Shown in pieces: positions 47,518-59,811 of a stretch of 64,000 nucleotides of DNA. The stretch is from Schizophyllum amplum (Eukaryota > Basidiomycota > Agaricomycetes > Agaricales > Schizophyllaceae): positions 496,001 through 560,000 of the forward strand of contig VDMD01000007.1 of assembly GCA_007026445.1 (NCBI GenBank), in the 5' to 3' direction. How positions within the stretch are numbered: the first letter of the stretch is position 1; each line of letters opens with the position of its first letter. The translations under genes and the position numbers were made by a program. The notes beneath the pieces are model-generated. The model had not been told where the DNA came from. It made no database searches and saw only the letters and a program-made list of their open reading frames with translations.

Positions 47518-48977
47518 ATGCAACACCAGGGTCAGTCGTTTGCCGAAGGCAGCAGCGATCTGGACGTCGCGCACCTCGGCGTCACCGGCCGTAAAGCGTG
47601 GAAGACGGTCAAGGGAAAGGGCGAAGCGGTATGGCCTCCGCATCTGTGAGTACGCCGTCAGGTCGCTGTTATAGAGATGCTAATACTGTCGCAGGGAAAA
47701 GGCCTTACTCAAGGGTGCGTCGTTCACATACATATTCGCCGTGACGCTCATTTGCGGCGACAGGTCTCGCGTCCTACCAGCCCGACACCAAGTCTAACAA
47801 GGCTCTGAACCGCTTCCCGCGGCGCAATCGGTTTATATCCGAATTTATCTACAATCGCACCGGCGAGTGGCGGACCGCGAAGCAGGTCAGCAGTCGCCTC
47901 CAGCAACTGAAGGAGAGCTGCAAGGATGACAAGAGTGCGTCCACCTGGTGCTACATTGACTGCGGCGTCGACTAACTGATGTACTAGTCCTCGAACTCCT
48001 CAAGCTTGAGACCTACAATCAGGTCCATGGCACGCACCGCCGCGAGTACACGCCGCCCAGACCCGAGTCGCCGCCTAAGCGGTCGGACAGTCAGCGTATT
48101 GTGCAGGCTGCCACGACCCTACAGGATCTCGTGTACACAAAGCGCTTCTGTCTTGACGCCATGGCGAGCGCGGACGAAATGCATGTGGACCTCAACGCCA
48201 CGTCTGCGCACTACGCGCCGTCGTACCTATCGTCCGAAGCTGTGAACCCGCCAACCATGTACTTCTCCTCTCGAGTCGCTCTCTACCCTGAGACATTTTG
48301 CGCCTTTTTCGAGGGCGACGATGTTCTTCCGCTATCCACCGAGTCGTGCCCGCTGCAGTTCTACGGATTTTCTCAGACGCACGAACAGCTACTGTGGCAT
48401 TACTCGGCGGTCCTGCCGCGGTCAATATGGCACAGTCTTCGTTGGCACTGTCGTAAGTCGTTTTATTCGGCTATTTAACGCGCCTGACCTCCTGACTCTT
48501 GTACAGATCCTCGCCATTTCCGGGTGCTTCAGAACATCATCATGGACTGCGACCAGACACCAGCCCATTCCGCGTTCGCGCCGGATGCCAGAGCAGGCGC
48601 CAATAGGAGCCCAATGGTGTCGGTGGTTCACCAATTCTGTTACTCCTCGCCGCCTCCGCCGCCGTCGGGTTACCATGTCGCGAACTTGTCGCAAGACCGC
48701 ATCGCGCCTGACTTCTTGGATGTGAGTATGTTCGTCTATCTCGGTGCATCTAGCTGAACCCTAACAGTGCTTACTGCCGCCGCCTCGACCATCGCTCCCA
48801 ATGACTCGGGTACACGGAATGATGGGGGATGCGCAACTTGGTAGCCCCATGGGCTCCGCATCCGGTGTACCCCGTCTACCGTACGTGCGCATGGAAAACG
48901 CAGTCGCCTTCCCATCATCCTCGACGTACCAGCCTCAATACGGTTGTCAGTATTACGACGACGCCCTTATCATCTGA
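47518..48977 (+). CDS. TEA/ATTS-domain transcription factor
   Basis: The N-terminal exons spell out the TEA domain: GRKAWKTVKGKGEAVWPPHL, then EKALLKGLASYQPDTK, then RRNRFISEFIYNRTGEWRTA and KQVSSRLQQLKESCKDDK. The WP..LE, RN.FIS and TG..RT.KQVSS positions are the DNA-binding landmarks of TEC1/AbaA/TEAD. The C-terminal half (VYTKRFCLDAMASADEMHVD, PSRVALYPETF-type beta segments, then a Pro/Tyr-rich tail ending QYYDDALII) is the poorly conserved regulatory part. About six exons. In fungi these factors control development and morphogenesis. The target set is unknown here. Confidence 0.88.
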
Positions 48978-50012
48978 TCTGCATCCTGGACAATACCTAC
49001 TATATTTCTTGATTATTCTGTGTTTGTATCTCGTTGACTATAGCACGAGTCCTTAGTCTGCGAGATCGCCAGACGCATCCGTTATCTACTGTAATTACTG
49101 TACCAGTCGTCGTGAATATAATTGAGATTGGGGGACCTTGGAGGCTTCGGGCGTCGCGTCAACCGATCGTTCAGCGTCAGGGATAGACTGTGCCCGAGAA
49201 GACCGAGGAGGGAGGGGCAGGACGTACACAACGACAAGGAAAACGGATATGTTCCCGGCGAATCAGGAACCACGGCCCCGCCTGTTCCACTCTGCTCAGG
49301 TAAGGAAGGTGTTGCCGATATATCAAACTGGCCGAAGGCGGGCTGCGGGCAACACCTTGGGAATTGGGGCGCAGTGGCGCGGGTTCATTCGTTGTCTTGC
49401 GGATTCTGCTGTCCATTAAGCAGACTCAGGCAAACATAGCAATTCCGCGCGTGATATGTTGCGTGGTCTTAGCTGCTTCTCCCGCGAAGGTCTGTTGTAT
49501 TGACGGCGCACGCCATACCTGATCCAGTTAGCGAGTGCGTTGAATAGGCCATTGAAGCCTGAGGGCGATCACCGAAGGACTCAGTTGGCGGCCCCAACAG
49601 GGCCCCAACAAACTCACTGAGCATGCTGCTTCACCGGTCTGTATGACACATAGCTCTGAGTCGAGCGCTCCGCAGAACACGCCAGGACATGATAGCGTTC
49701 ATGCGCAAACAAGCGCGCAGGCCAAGCGCAGGCGGCCACCGCTTATTGCTAAATTGCTTCCGTTCGGCTATAACCGATCAATAGGAGCATTCCCCATCGG
49801 GCAGGACTTGTACAACGAGGACGTCAACGGATGTTGCGAAATACGTTTGCTGGATCGCCGAGACGCACTGACGTGTCGATCCGCATACCGTCATTGCACG
49901 GGGAGCGAGAGCGAGAAAGTACATCTCCATGCGCTGGACGGATCCTACACATGTGCATTTAGTCGAACTGGGATAGATCCATGCCGTAGTAGAAGTGCTG
50001 CATGGACTTTCG
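48978..50012. other. Intergenic between two convergent genes
   Basis: A 127-residue plus-strand frame at 49643-50026 has no recognisable features and runs into the 3' end of the RFC gene. Nothing is called. Confidence 0.45.
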
Positions 50013-51538
50013 TCAGTAAAGGTTAGATGCAACGGCGGCAGCACGGACCTTCTGCAAGCTCATGACCTTCACAACCCAGGCTTCCAGGTGAAAGATCTTC
50101 TTGCTGCCGATGCGCATGCGGTTCTCCTGCAGTAGTGAGGCAACGTTAGCATTCCGCTCTCGTCTGTCTGTGACGAGGATTTACGAAGATAGCTGCCCAA
50201 TGCATAACGTCGGCCTTCAACGACTCATCGACACGTTCAACGACGCGTTCGGCGACAGTCTGCCAGAGTATGTTCAGTTAGACCCAAGCGCAAACAACAA
50301 GCTTATCCGACCTTGAGGATAACCGTTGGAGGTATACAATGGCTTAAGAGCTCGTAGAATTTAGCGCGGACCTCCATGACGCGCGCTGGAGATTGCTCGG
50401 CGACGATGAGATCCGCTACTTTGTGGCAATAGGTTTCCCAGTCTGGCTTCGCGATAGACAAGGGTCCGCTCAAGTCTGGTCTGAGGGGCGATTAGCATAT
50501 GCCAAAAACCCTTGGCCATGAGATCGATACGCACGATTGCATCTTCAAAGCTTCCAGTACCAATATCGCCTTACGCAAATTCCCTCCTGAGTCGGTCACA
50601 ATCTGCTCACTTGCTTCGGGTGGCAGATCAAAGCCGACGCGCTTCGCAACGTTATCCAATACCAAGGTCATCTCCTCAGCATTTGGTGCTGCTACACGCA
50701 TGAGAAGACATCGGCTCTTGATAGGTGCGATGAGGCGGCTGGTGCTGTTGGCGCAGAGGATGATTCGCATGTTTGACATGTATTTCTCCATTGTTCGTCG
50801 GAGGGCCGCTTGTGCGTCGCGCGACAGACCGTCGGCTTCATTTATGACGACAACTATACGGATGGATTAGCCCGTAGAATTATGATGGTGATTGAAGAAG
50901 TTCTGGTAAGCCATGGGTAGGCATTAGACGCTGATCAACGCACCTTTGAACCGCTGCTTCGCGTTCAAGTCCACCTGCTGTGTTTGAGCAATCTCCTTGA
51001 GCAGTTCTTGTATGACGACCCGATCGTAGTTGCCTGCTTCACTGAGATAAAGTAAGTGAGGCGTCAGCAAGAAGGCCAATGACGCACCTGGGTGTGATTT
51101 CGATGTGGAAGTTGCTCTGCACGAGATTGATCTCCAGCTTGCGCTTTGAAGGTGACAAGAAGACTCGTTGGTCTATTTTCAACTATAGTGCAGACTAGTA
51201 AGTCAGGTTGGCCTTAGTGAGTGAGCTATTGCAATGCACCTTTTCCGCGCCAGGGCCAAACAGCTCCCGCAGAACGCAAGTGATTCGCGTCTTCTTTCCG
51301 GCTCCTGAGGGCCCGTAAAAGAGCATGTGCGGAAAGTCCCCAGAGGAGGCCTGCCGAGCGTAAGCCTCCCTCACGGCAATGCGAAAGGAACGCAATGAAC
51401 CAGTGATCGCAGGCGCTTGGAAAGCCCTCCATGGTAATCAAGCTCGTCAAGAGAGCGAGGACGGTACTGTACATCATATTGAGCATGAAGAAGCAGTCAT
51501 AAAGCAAAATCACAGACGTAGTCGACCCAGAGAGACAT
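50013..51538 (-). CDS. RFC5: Replication factor C small subunit (human RFC3 / yeast Rfc5)
   Basis: MSLWVD starts the first exon. Then YRPRSLDELDYHGGLSKRLR and DFPHMLFYGPSGAGKKTRIT contain the Walker A (GPSGAGKKT), in the K-K form typical of this subunit. VVINEADGLSRDAQAALRRT contains NEAD, the altered Walker B. IILCANSTSRLIAPIKSRCL has the SRC motif (arginine finger), and the C-terminal collar helices end IFHLEAWVVKVMSLQK. Eight or so exons. It is part of the clamp loader that opens PCNA rings during DNA replication and repair. The terminal tail RAAAVASNLY is short and the gene looks intact. Confidence 0.94.
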
Positions 51539-51800
51539 TGTAAGGGACGGCGCGTCGCGGTTGGAGAGAAGAGGTGCTGTCACGTTCGCGTGACGTGTCG
51601 CGTCAGGTCACGCATTACTTAGATTCATGAGCGCGACACGACGCGATGGTACGGAAATTGGTCTTTGTTCCTATTAGTACGAGCACTGGGTACCAATAGG
51701 CATAGCAACACGATGATACATAAAGAGACACATGATAAGTACAGCACCATAGACTTACAAGCCAGATCAGAGTATACAAGAAAAGTCCAAGAACCGTTAT

Positions 51801-53697
51801 CTAGCTAGTGTCAGATCCATCGCTCTGATCACCGTCCCACCCTGTTGTCGAGCTAGCGCTGCTCTCGAGTCGAGGATGTCCAATGGGATGGGCCCTCTCC
51901 TTTCCCTTCCCCTGAGGCGCGGGGTCTTCCCAGCCCCATCCCGAGCCCCACCCATTGTCCTGCTCGTCTCCCCACTCATAGGCTTGGTGCTCCCATCCAT
52001 TCGCCGGACTGAGCTCTGCATCCTCACTACTCCACCCACCGTGCATGTCCGTGCCCAGTGTATCCCCACGCTTCTTCGTCGCAGGTCCGCGCACGAACGT
52101 CGAGGGTCCAGCCTCGATGCCCGATATGTCTCCCTCCGCTCCCTCTGTGCTGCTCGACCAGGCCTCGGACTCGCTCGGTTCCCAGTCCGGCGGGATGAGA
52201 TCGAGAGACGTATCCCCTTCGCCGTCCTCGCCGTGCTCGAACTCGGGCCAAAGCGGCGTCGGCGGCTCGGAGAACAGGCCGGTGTGCTCTATGTGCCAAT
52301 ACGAGCGGCCTGCTTCGTCTTCGCCGCGCGCGTCGATCTCGCGCCTGCGTAATTCGAGGTCTGGTGAACGCTCAACGGCCCAAACAAGCATCTCCAGCCA
52401 GCCGCCGCATATCCGGCTGATGGTCTTGTTGAACCACAGCTCCTCGAGGCGCACATAGCGAGTGCCCATGTCGCGCAAGGCAGCGGTCACCGAAGCTGCG
52501 ATGGCGTCAAGGGAGTCGGGATGATAGGCCGCCTCATCGGCTGGGTGGTCCGCGTTATCGACGAGCTCGTGCGCGCTGCCGACGTCATGCTGCGTGCCGA
52601 GCTTTTGGACGAGCTTGCGCGCCTTGGTCTCGAAGTCTTGTCGGTCGTCGGACGGCATGTCCTTGCGACCAAAGCAGCAAACAAAGCTGGCTGAGCCAAG
52701 CTCCTTCTCGCGCCCCCAGGGATCAGGCTCTACAGCTCGGCCTACGCCCGTCATCTCGACTATATCGTAGCCCCATTCTGAGGCGACCTTTGTGCAGTAT
52801 TCCTGGAACTCGGCTTCTGTCCATTCGAATTTGTGGTCGGAGTGGCGGAAGACTCGGTTCGTCCTCTCTGTGGGGTCTGGATAGCCGCCTAGTCGTACCT
52901 CCTCGGAGGAATTGAGGTCGCTAGGAGTGGAGAAGCGTGCGTTGTACGTGTAGTTCGGAGTCGTTATGAGGAACAGGCGAGGGTGGTAGACGCCCATGAT
53001 CACTGGCGCAAAGAACGGAAGCACGGAAGTGTGCAGGTGCTCGATGCTGGAAACTAGTGCATCAGGTCAAGATATATTGTCAACGACGCAGCACGCACAC
53101 TTCCGTCGCAACGATGCACTCCATGTTCACAAAGTCCTCGTTGATGGCTTCAAGGCCGCCACGATAAAGGAGTGCTCGCATAGGATCGAAGCGGTTGCAT
53201 GAGTTGTAGCCGTAGGGCCCTGCATCTTGAGGTGGCGGTTGTATGCTCAGCTTCGCGAAGTCGAGATCCTGCTCGGATGTGAACAGGTCCAGGCCGACGA
53301 CGCGCGAGATATGAAGGTTCGATATATCGTCCTGGCCAACGTCGACTTCTTCCAATTCGGGATCTATCTCCAGACGCTTCTTCGTCTGCGCATCGGGTGG
53401 ATCGAGCCACGGTGCTGGCTGGCACAGCGTGCCCAGAAGCGAACCCTCGCCACAGCCCACATCTAGCACCTGACATACGGCGTCAGTTCGTATTCATCTT
53501 AGCGCACGACAGCCACGCACCTCCGTGACCTTCTCCTGCCGCAAGATATCAAGAATCCAGACGCGTCGCTGAAGAAACAGCGGGGGGATGAACGTGACCC
53601 GCATGTCCTCTGGCTTGACGGACGTTGGCCACGCTCCGTCGCGGAGGATGTGCTGCCCAGTCGACGTCTCCACCGTCAGCGTGGTAGTCGTGGACAT
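51801..53697 (-). CDS. HEN1: Small RNA 2'-O-methyltransferase Hen1
   Basis: MSTTTTLTVETSTGQHILRD precedes FIPPLFLQRRVWILDILRQE, then the SAM-binding motif VLDVGCGEGSLL. After VNMECIVATEVIEHL (the E-x-x-E-H metal site is formed across an intron) come GVYHPRLFLITTPNYTYN and VFRHSDHKFEWTEAEFQEYC with the next conserved histidine. These are exactly the catalytic elements of the Hen1 family, which methylates the 3' end of small RNAs. The C-terminal extension (about 150 residues of acidic, Trp/Gly/Ser-rich sequence) is disordered and not part of the enzyme. Only two to three introns. Its presence implies a small-RNA pathway in this fungus. Confidence 0.93.
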
Positions 53698-54299
53698 AGA
53701 GATGAGGCAATAATACGTGTCGGGGTGGTGGGGACTGATATGGAAGAGGTCAAGAGATGCGCCGGCGCCTAGGGTGCGTTCATAGACCGGTTTTAGCGAG
53801 CCTCAAGGCTTTCATGTGTCCGTCTTCCTCGCCAGATCTGAAGCAGGCGCAAATCGCAGGCGGAGAATGTGCAAGCGGCGTCGCATATTGCAGAGCGCCG
53901 TAGTAATGCTTTGAGAGTTCCTTTGCGATCCGTAGGTAGAGGCCGATGGTGATGAGGAAGTTCGACCGGGGGAACTTGGTTATTTGTGGCGCTCTTTTCG
54001 CGGGGAACCACGTCTCTTCACATCGCTCTCGCAGAACGAGCAGCCAGCTTGCAGCGACGCCAAGCAGCGGATGAGCAAATAGTCATATCAGGACATTTTT
54101 GCGGACACTGCGCAGAGAACGAGCGGTCGTGTTGTATTCGTCAGAGAGCGAGCGACTATATATGGTACTGCGGACAAATCCAAGATGATAAAATAAGTAG
54201 ATGAACGGCCAATTGGTGGTGCGGGGAGCAGTTCTGTCGACGCATAGAAAAGAGGTAGGCAATAAGTTAAGTAGAAGAGCGGATTCAAAGTGACCGACA
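53698..54299. other. Intergenic
   Basis: About 600 nt with no gene visible. It should hold the promoter of the Hen1 gene. Confidence 0.45.
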
Positions 54300-55490
54300 T
54301 CACTCTTTCTCCGTGACAATGTCCGCCGTTACCAGCGGTGCAGGGTCGAGTTCTGTCTCCTCAGGCAGCGAAGCGCATTTGGAGGTAGGGAGAGCCGTCG
54401 CTTTCCACGCAGAGTAGAACTGCGAGACGGCAGCGACCCAGCCAAAGAAGGTGACCCATGTCTATGTCGAGCGTCAATCAACGGCCCCTTCATAATTCAA
54501 AAGATCAACTCACATCGTTCTTGAACAACCCCTTCTCGAGCGAGCTGCGAGACTTCGTGAGCAGGAAGTACATCTGTAGTACGAGGGAGCACTCACTAAT
54601 GTATAGTCATCGGAAGATAGGCCAAGTTCGCGATGAACTGGTTGAACAATACGTCCCAGCTGGCCTGCAGCTCCTTCTTCTGCTCCGGCGTCATTCCCGA
54701 GCGCTTGAACGTGCGATGCTTCATGATTAGCAGCTTGCGGTCCTCCTCCATGTGCGCGAACTGTAGGAATACGTATGCGGCCCAGAAGCGGCACGACAGC
54801 ATGCCCAGGCGGTTCACGTCCACCCCCACAGGCTTCGCGCTGGGGTCATACAGCGACTTGACGGAGGGCAGTGTCGAAGGGACGACATCCTTGGAGATGA
54901 GATACGACAGCTGCTCGAGGGGGAAGAAGCCCAGCATGCTCCAGCCCTGCATGCGCTCGATGTTGTGTAGACGGCGCGTGGGCTGTGCATTGCGCTCAAG
55001 AGAGATGAGCCACTGGAAGATGGGAAGAATGCCTGGAAGGTGAGTGTCAGCGGGTTTGCCAGCAGAAGGCGGAGCTAGGTGGCGCACCCCAGAACGACCA
55101 GAGTCGCCTCGCATCGCCGATGACACTTGCGAGCTTCCCGGCGCGGCCAGCAAAGTCACTGGTGTCGGACTTGCTCATCCCTGCGCGATGCTGCATGCGT
55201 GCACGTAATTGCAGGAGGGGAACGACGAGCTTCAATGTGTATTGGACGAGCTGCACAGTTCAGGCCGTTCGTGAGCTGTAGATGGAGGACGTGGTGAAGC
55301 ACTGACAGCAAAGAACTTGCTATTGCGCTGTGAGTCAGCATTACCCTGACTGAGGAGGAGCATGAACTCACTCGCTGCCGCCCCAGGTGCTGAGCACCCT
55401 GACCAGATGATCGACCGTCGCGGACGGGGGAACATGAGAGAACGCGCCGAGAACAGCGTCGTTGATGCGGGTCAAAGAGGACTTAGACAT
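54300..55490 (-). CDS. PEX11: PEX11-family peroxisome proliferation protein
   Basis: MSKSSLTRINDAVLGAFSHV and HLVRVLSTWGGS begin the protein. After introns it continues QLVQYTLKLVVPLLQLRARM, ASVIGDARRLWSFWG, ILPIFQWLISLERNAQPTRR, LHNIERMQGWSMLGFFPLEQ and RFWAAYVFLQFAHMEEDRKL. It ends with SLEKGLFKND and TWVTFFGWVAAVSQFYSAWK. The amphipathic helix near the start, GDARRLWSFWG and SLEKGLFKND in the last exons are characteristic of PEX11 proteins (PEX11C-like order). They elongate the peroxisomal membrane before fission. Six exons or so. The gene looks intact. Confidence 0.82.
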
Positions 55491-55939
55491 GGTCGAGGAG
55501 ACGTTGAACTTGAAAGTATTAGGAAGTGATGGAGGGACTCCTGAAGTCCGCCAGCGAGAGGTTGCTGAAGCTGATGGTGATGGGCGGTGTGAGACGCGCC
55601 GGGAGCCGGTCCGACCGGTTATGCGCGGTGATTGTCCCGTGGGCGGCGAGCAGGGCGGCGAGTCACATGAAAGTTCAACTTCAGTAAACAGCTACCCAGG
55701 CTTCAAAACTTGGTGCTGAATACTTAGTCGCACTACCTGGCTAATAGGAATGTCAAATAGTACATAAGGAATATTGACTTCGTGGCATCACACAATTAGT
55801 ACTGCATAGTACCTACACCCCGACTGGGTCAGCAAACGGACGGCGAGTCGCCGCGTGCATGACCAACGTCACTGTCGCTGTGCGCTGTCAACTGGATGCC
55901 TCGCGGCTAGTATATAACGGGGAGCACATACCCGAGGCT
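55491..55939. other. Intergenic
   Basis: This is the promoter of the PEX11-family gene and the 3' flank of the next gene. No gene is visible. Confidence 0.45.
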
Positions 55940-58900
55940 TCATACGTATGCTATTCTAAACGCCCAAACATCCTCCACCTGCTTCAAATCATCTTCGTCT
56001 GCGTACAGCATGAAGACCCCGTCGTTCGTCCATTGCCAGTCAAGCTCTTTCTCCGCAGAATCAATCCCAAGGAACGTCGCCTTGTCGCCCTGCTTGAGCG
56101 GCAGGGGAAGACTAGACGAGATAACACCGCCTTCGGGATACGAGAGAGACAGGATATAGAACGCATCGGCCTTCGTAGTCTGCCGAGAAGCGCATTAGTA
56201 TCACTATTCCATCGGACGAGGGACATAACTCACAAAGCGCAGATCACTATCCTCAGCAGCAACATACCAGTACTTGGTGCCGTAGATAGCCTCACCACTA
56301 ACACACATATTCAGCACTCCCCTCGTGATACTCAAAGCGCCAATTTACTCACCTCATCTTCAGCCACTCCCCAACTGCGAGCAACGAGCTGCGCGACGGT
56401 GGCACAATCGTTCCGTTCGCCGTCGGGCCAATGTCAATGAGGTAATTTCCGTTCTTTGACACGATATCGACTAGGGAGCGCAGGATGTAGGTCGCGTTGC
56501 GGTAGTCCTCGTATGGCGTGTCCTGGTTGTAGCCGTACGAGTACGGATCTGAGCCTTCGCTGGACTCCCACTTGCGCAGTTCTGCGAGGAAGTCAGTGGC
56601 GGTGCCGGAATGCGCGAAGAAAGGCGTACTGAGGTGACTGGTGGCCGAGTACTCGGGGTTCTGAGTCGGGAGGCATGAGCACGAACATGCCCTGGGACAT
56701 CCACCAGACTCACATCAAAGTCGGAGTAGTTCGCACCACAACGAGCGTTTGCGACGACCTGCCTACCAGCGCTGCGCGCCCAGTTGAACCAGTCCGGTGC
56801 TGCAAAGTCCTCCATGAGCATCAAGCTATCAGGATTCGTATGTCTCCCCTCACGAACCTATTGCCGGAAGCACAGTGTCCCCGCCCACATCACACCACAG
56901 CATGTCCGTCTCGTAATTGTAGAAAAGCGCCTCCATCTGCGGCTTCATGATGTCCTGAAGGAAGTCATCGACCTCGACATAGCCCGTGTAAGGCTCTTTC
57001 GGCGCGCTCGCGTTGTACGCATTACTAGTCATGTGAGATTAGCAGGGCCAGAACGCCGACAGGGAGGATAGCGCACGCAGCAAGACCTCCCGCAAAGCCT
57101 GTACGTTGAAGAATGTCGTAGCCGGGCTGACAGATCGAATGAGTGGAGAGATGCATCAAGACATATTTTGACGTACAGACTCTGGGTCAGAGCTCCGTCG
57201 ATGGTACTGGTCATCGCCGCCGCCGGCGTGTCCGTACTTGGCGAACGAAGGGTTAAACCATTCGGGAAGGGAGTAGTAGAGCTTTCAGAAACCTAAGTCC
57301 AACGGTGAAGCGGTCGTGTGAAATATGCTTACACCGCGATGCAGCTGCGGCTGCGTGTTGTTCGCAGCAAGCATGATCTCAGCCACAAGATCGCGTCTGC
57401 ACGGGTCATGTCAGAGTGTGGCGAAGGCGACGCGCAAGTCGGATGTACTTAGGCCCATAATTAAGCGAATTCCTGTTGCTCGACGCCCCTGTATCGAAGA
57501 GGGCAAAGCCATCATGATGCTTCGTTGTGATGACCTACGAAGCGTCAGCTATTAGTCAACTACAGCGAGCCAGCAAGCAGCAAGCACGCAAGCATCTTGA
57601 AAAAAGTACAAGCCCATTGAAGGCCACTCACGAAATACTTCGCCCCCACATCCGCCACAAACTGCACAAACTCCTCCGCGTCGAACGCATCCGCAGTGAA
57701 GTATGGGAAGAAGTCATCGTAGAAGAAATCCTCCCCGTACACCTCCTTGTGATGCGTCCATACCGCCGAGGAGGCGTTGGCGGGGTTGTGCTGGAAGTAC
57801 CAGTACCACTCAGCGTACTGCGTCCCGGAAATAGTCCACGCGGGGACGGAATAGATGCCTGTAGCGGAAGTGAGGTTGCGTCGCTATAACGCGGACTCAT
57901 TCCCTCGCTCGGAATGCCCTCTCCTCGGCCAACAAAGAGGACTGAAAACGCACCCCAATGAACGAACAGTCCAAACTTCGCATCATCGAACCACTCTGCG
58001 CTCTCGTGCGTGCGCAAGCTCTCATCACCAACATAGTAGTCTGGAATCCCAGCCACGATCTCCCAAGCGCGGTCGGACATGGGCGTTCCATTGAGAGTGA
58101 CCGTGACCGTGGAGGGTGTGCCTGCAGTGATAGCTTGCCTTTTGGAGTGTCCCTCGATGCGGTCTCCTTCACCTTGCGCGCACTTATTGACCACCCCGAC
58201 CACCACCTTCGCCTGATCTCCGCCCCTCAGCCGCATAATTGTAGCCGGCATGACGGTCTCCACGTTGGGTGATTCGAGCGCGATGGTGACAGGCGCGGTG
58301 ACCCAGGCGGCGAGGCCAGCGGTGGAAGGGGCAATGTTGTCGATGGTGATTTCGATGAGCTGGGCTTCAGTGCCGTCTTCGAGGACGCGGAATCTTGGAG
58401 ATGGATGTGAGTATAGATAAGAGTCAGGAAGGGTGCGAGTGTGGAAGGCAGAGAGGGGTTCGCTAGAGAGGGCCTGGCACCCACTTTGTCGTGCTGCGCA
58501 CGTTCTGCACAGCAAGGACCGGCGCGTGCGCAGTGGTCTGCGACGCAGAGACGAGCGTGATGGCGAAGACGTGAATGCTGACGGTGCCCGTGAGCTGCGA
58601 GCTGGCCGTTTGGCTGTGAATGAACAAGCGTAAGTGAAAGTGGTACATATATGCGGTTGGAAACACACTTTGGCATGATAATACCCGTCAAGACCTTTGC
58701 ATTGTCGACGTGATGCTGGAAGGTAAACATGCGCGTGATGTTGTCTGTGAACGCATGAGTTCCGATCAACTATGAAGAAGATAGACGGTGCACAATTCCT
58801 GTGGGTCGTGCCATTCTCAAGGCCCTCGTTCAGGTAGGGTGCCGTGATAGGTCTGAGGGGAGTCAGTATGCTGTACGGTATGGGGAGGATATAGCGCACA

Positions 58901-59450
58901 CACCCGTCGGACGGATTCTTCAACCACCAAGGCGCTACGACGAAGCCCAGACTTTCCGTGGTGTTGTCGTCGTAAGTCTGCGGCAAACATAAGCACGAAT
59001 GAAAGGTGGTATGGCGCGTCACGCACGGCGAAGAATTCCCCGTTCACGAAGGCGATGCCATCCGTCGCACCCAGGAAGTTGAACGAATGATAATGTCCGG
59101 GCGGCACTTCAATCGTCTGCCCCGTGCAGTTGACGTTGTCCAAGACAGCGGGATTCGGGTTGGTAAACACAGGCAGAGTGTACTGCGAGACCGTCAACAT
59201 GCGCGTCCATATACACGTCGCGTCCACTTACATTGATCGACGCGTCGACGAGGGTCCCCTCAGGGAGGTACTCCGCCGGATACGACCCATTATGTCCGTC
59301 AAAGTTCGCAATCTGCCCCTCCACCGCAGCAGCCTTGTTGTTCATGTACGGCGCGAGGTCCACCTGTGTCTGCAGCAGCGCGGCACGCGCGCCCAGGCCG
59401 AGGATCGCGACATGGGCGACCATCATCGCTCGCGCGCGGTAGAAGAGCAT
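55940..59450 (-). CDS. Secreted alpha-L-fucosidase, GH29
   Basis: A signal peptide region (MMVAHVAILGLGARAALLQT) is followed by about 270 residues of beta-rich N-terminal domain (EVPPGHYHSFNFLGATDG, FRVLEDGTEAQLIEITIDN). The GH29 barrel begins near 58050: EWFDDAKFGLFVHWG, AEWYWYFQHNPANASSAVW, FVQFVADVGAKYF, VITTKHHDGFALFDTGASS and ETDMLWCDVGGDT, whose WCD carries the nucleophile aspartate. The later NGNYLIDIGPTANGTIVPP and a C-terminal beta domain complete the family order. More than ten short introns. It removes terminal fucose from glycans or plant cell-wall oligosaccharides outside the cell. The N-terminal domain is longer than in bare GH29 enzymes. Confidence 0.9.
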
Positions 59451-59811
59451 TGGTTCGCACGAGTCAGCGGACCGCGTTGACGAGGCGTTAACGCGCTGGC
59501 CATCCCTTATAAGCCACTACTCAGGACAGATAGGACCATGAGTACGTCCAGGATAATGTCGATGATGTCGGAGGGAAAGCCGCAATCAGCAGTGTGCTTG
59601 TTAGCACTTGCTCTCCGGGATGACGGGGCCGGGCCGCGCGCTTCAGATGTTCACGAGACAATAGAGCTTAGAAGCCCGAAGGCGAAGCGAACGCCGGCGG
59701 CGACGGTGGAGAGAAATAAATATTGAGAGACGACTTGTACACTGCTGCACGTGATACATTGCTCGCCCGACCTCCTGAGGAACGGGGCTGTTGTGACTGA
59801 GTACTGAATAT
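59451..59811. other. Intergenic with a TATA box for the fucosidase gene
   Basis: CTTATAAG at about 59506-59513 (TTATAAGG on the minus strand) lies about 60 nt upstream of the fucosidase ATG. No gene is visible. Confidence 0.5.

Noticed and set aside
49643..50026. 127-residue plus-strand open frame
   Set aside because: No recognisable motif, and its end overlaps the last exon of the RFC subunit on the other strand.
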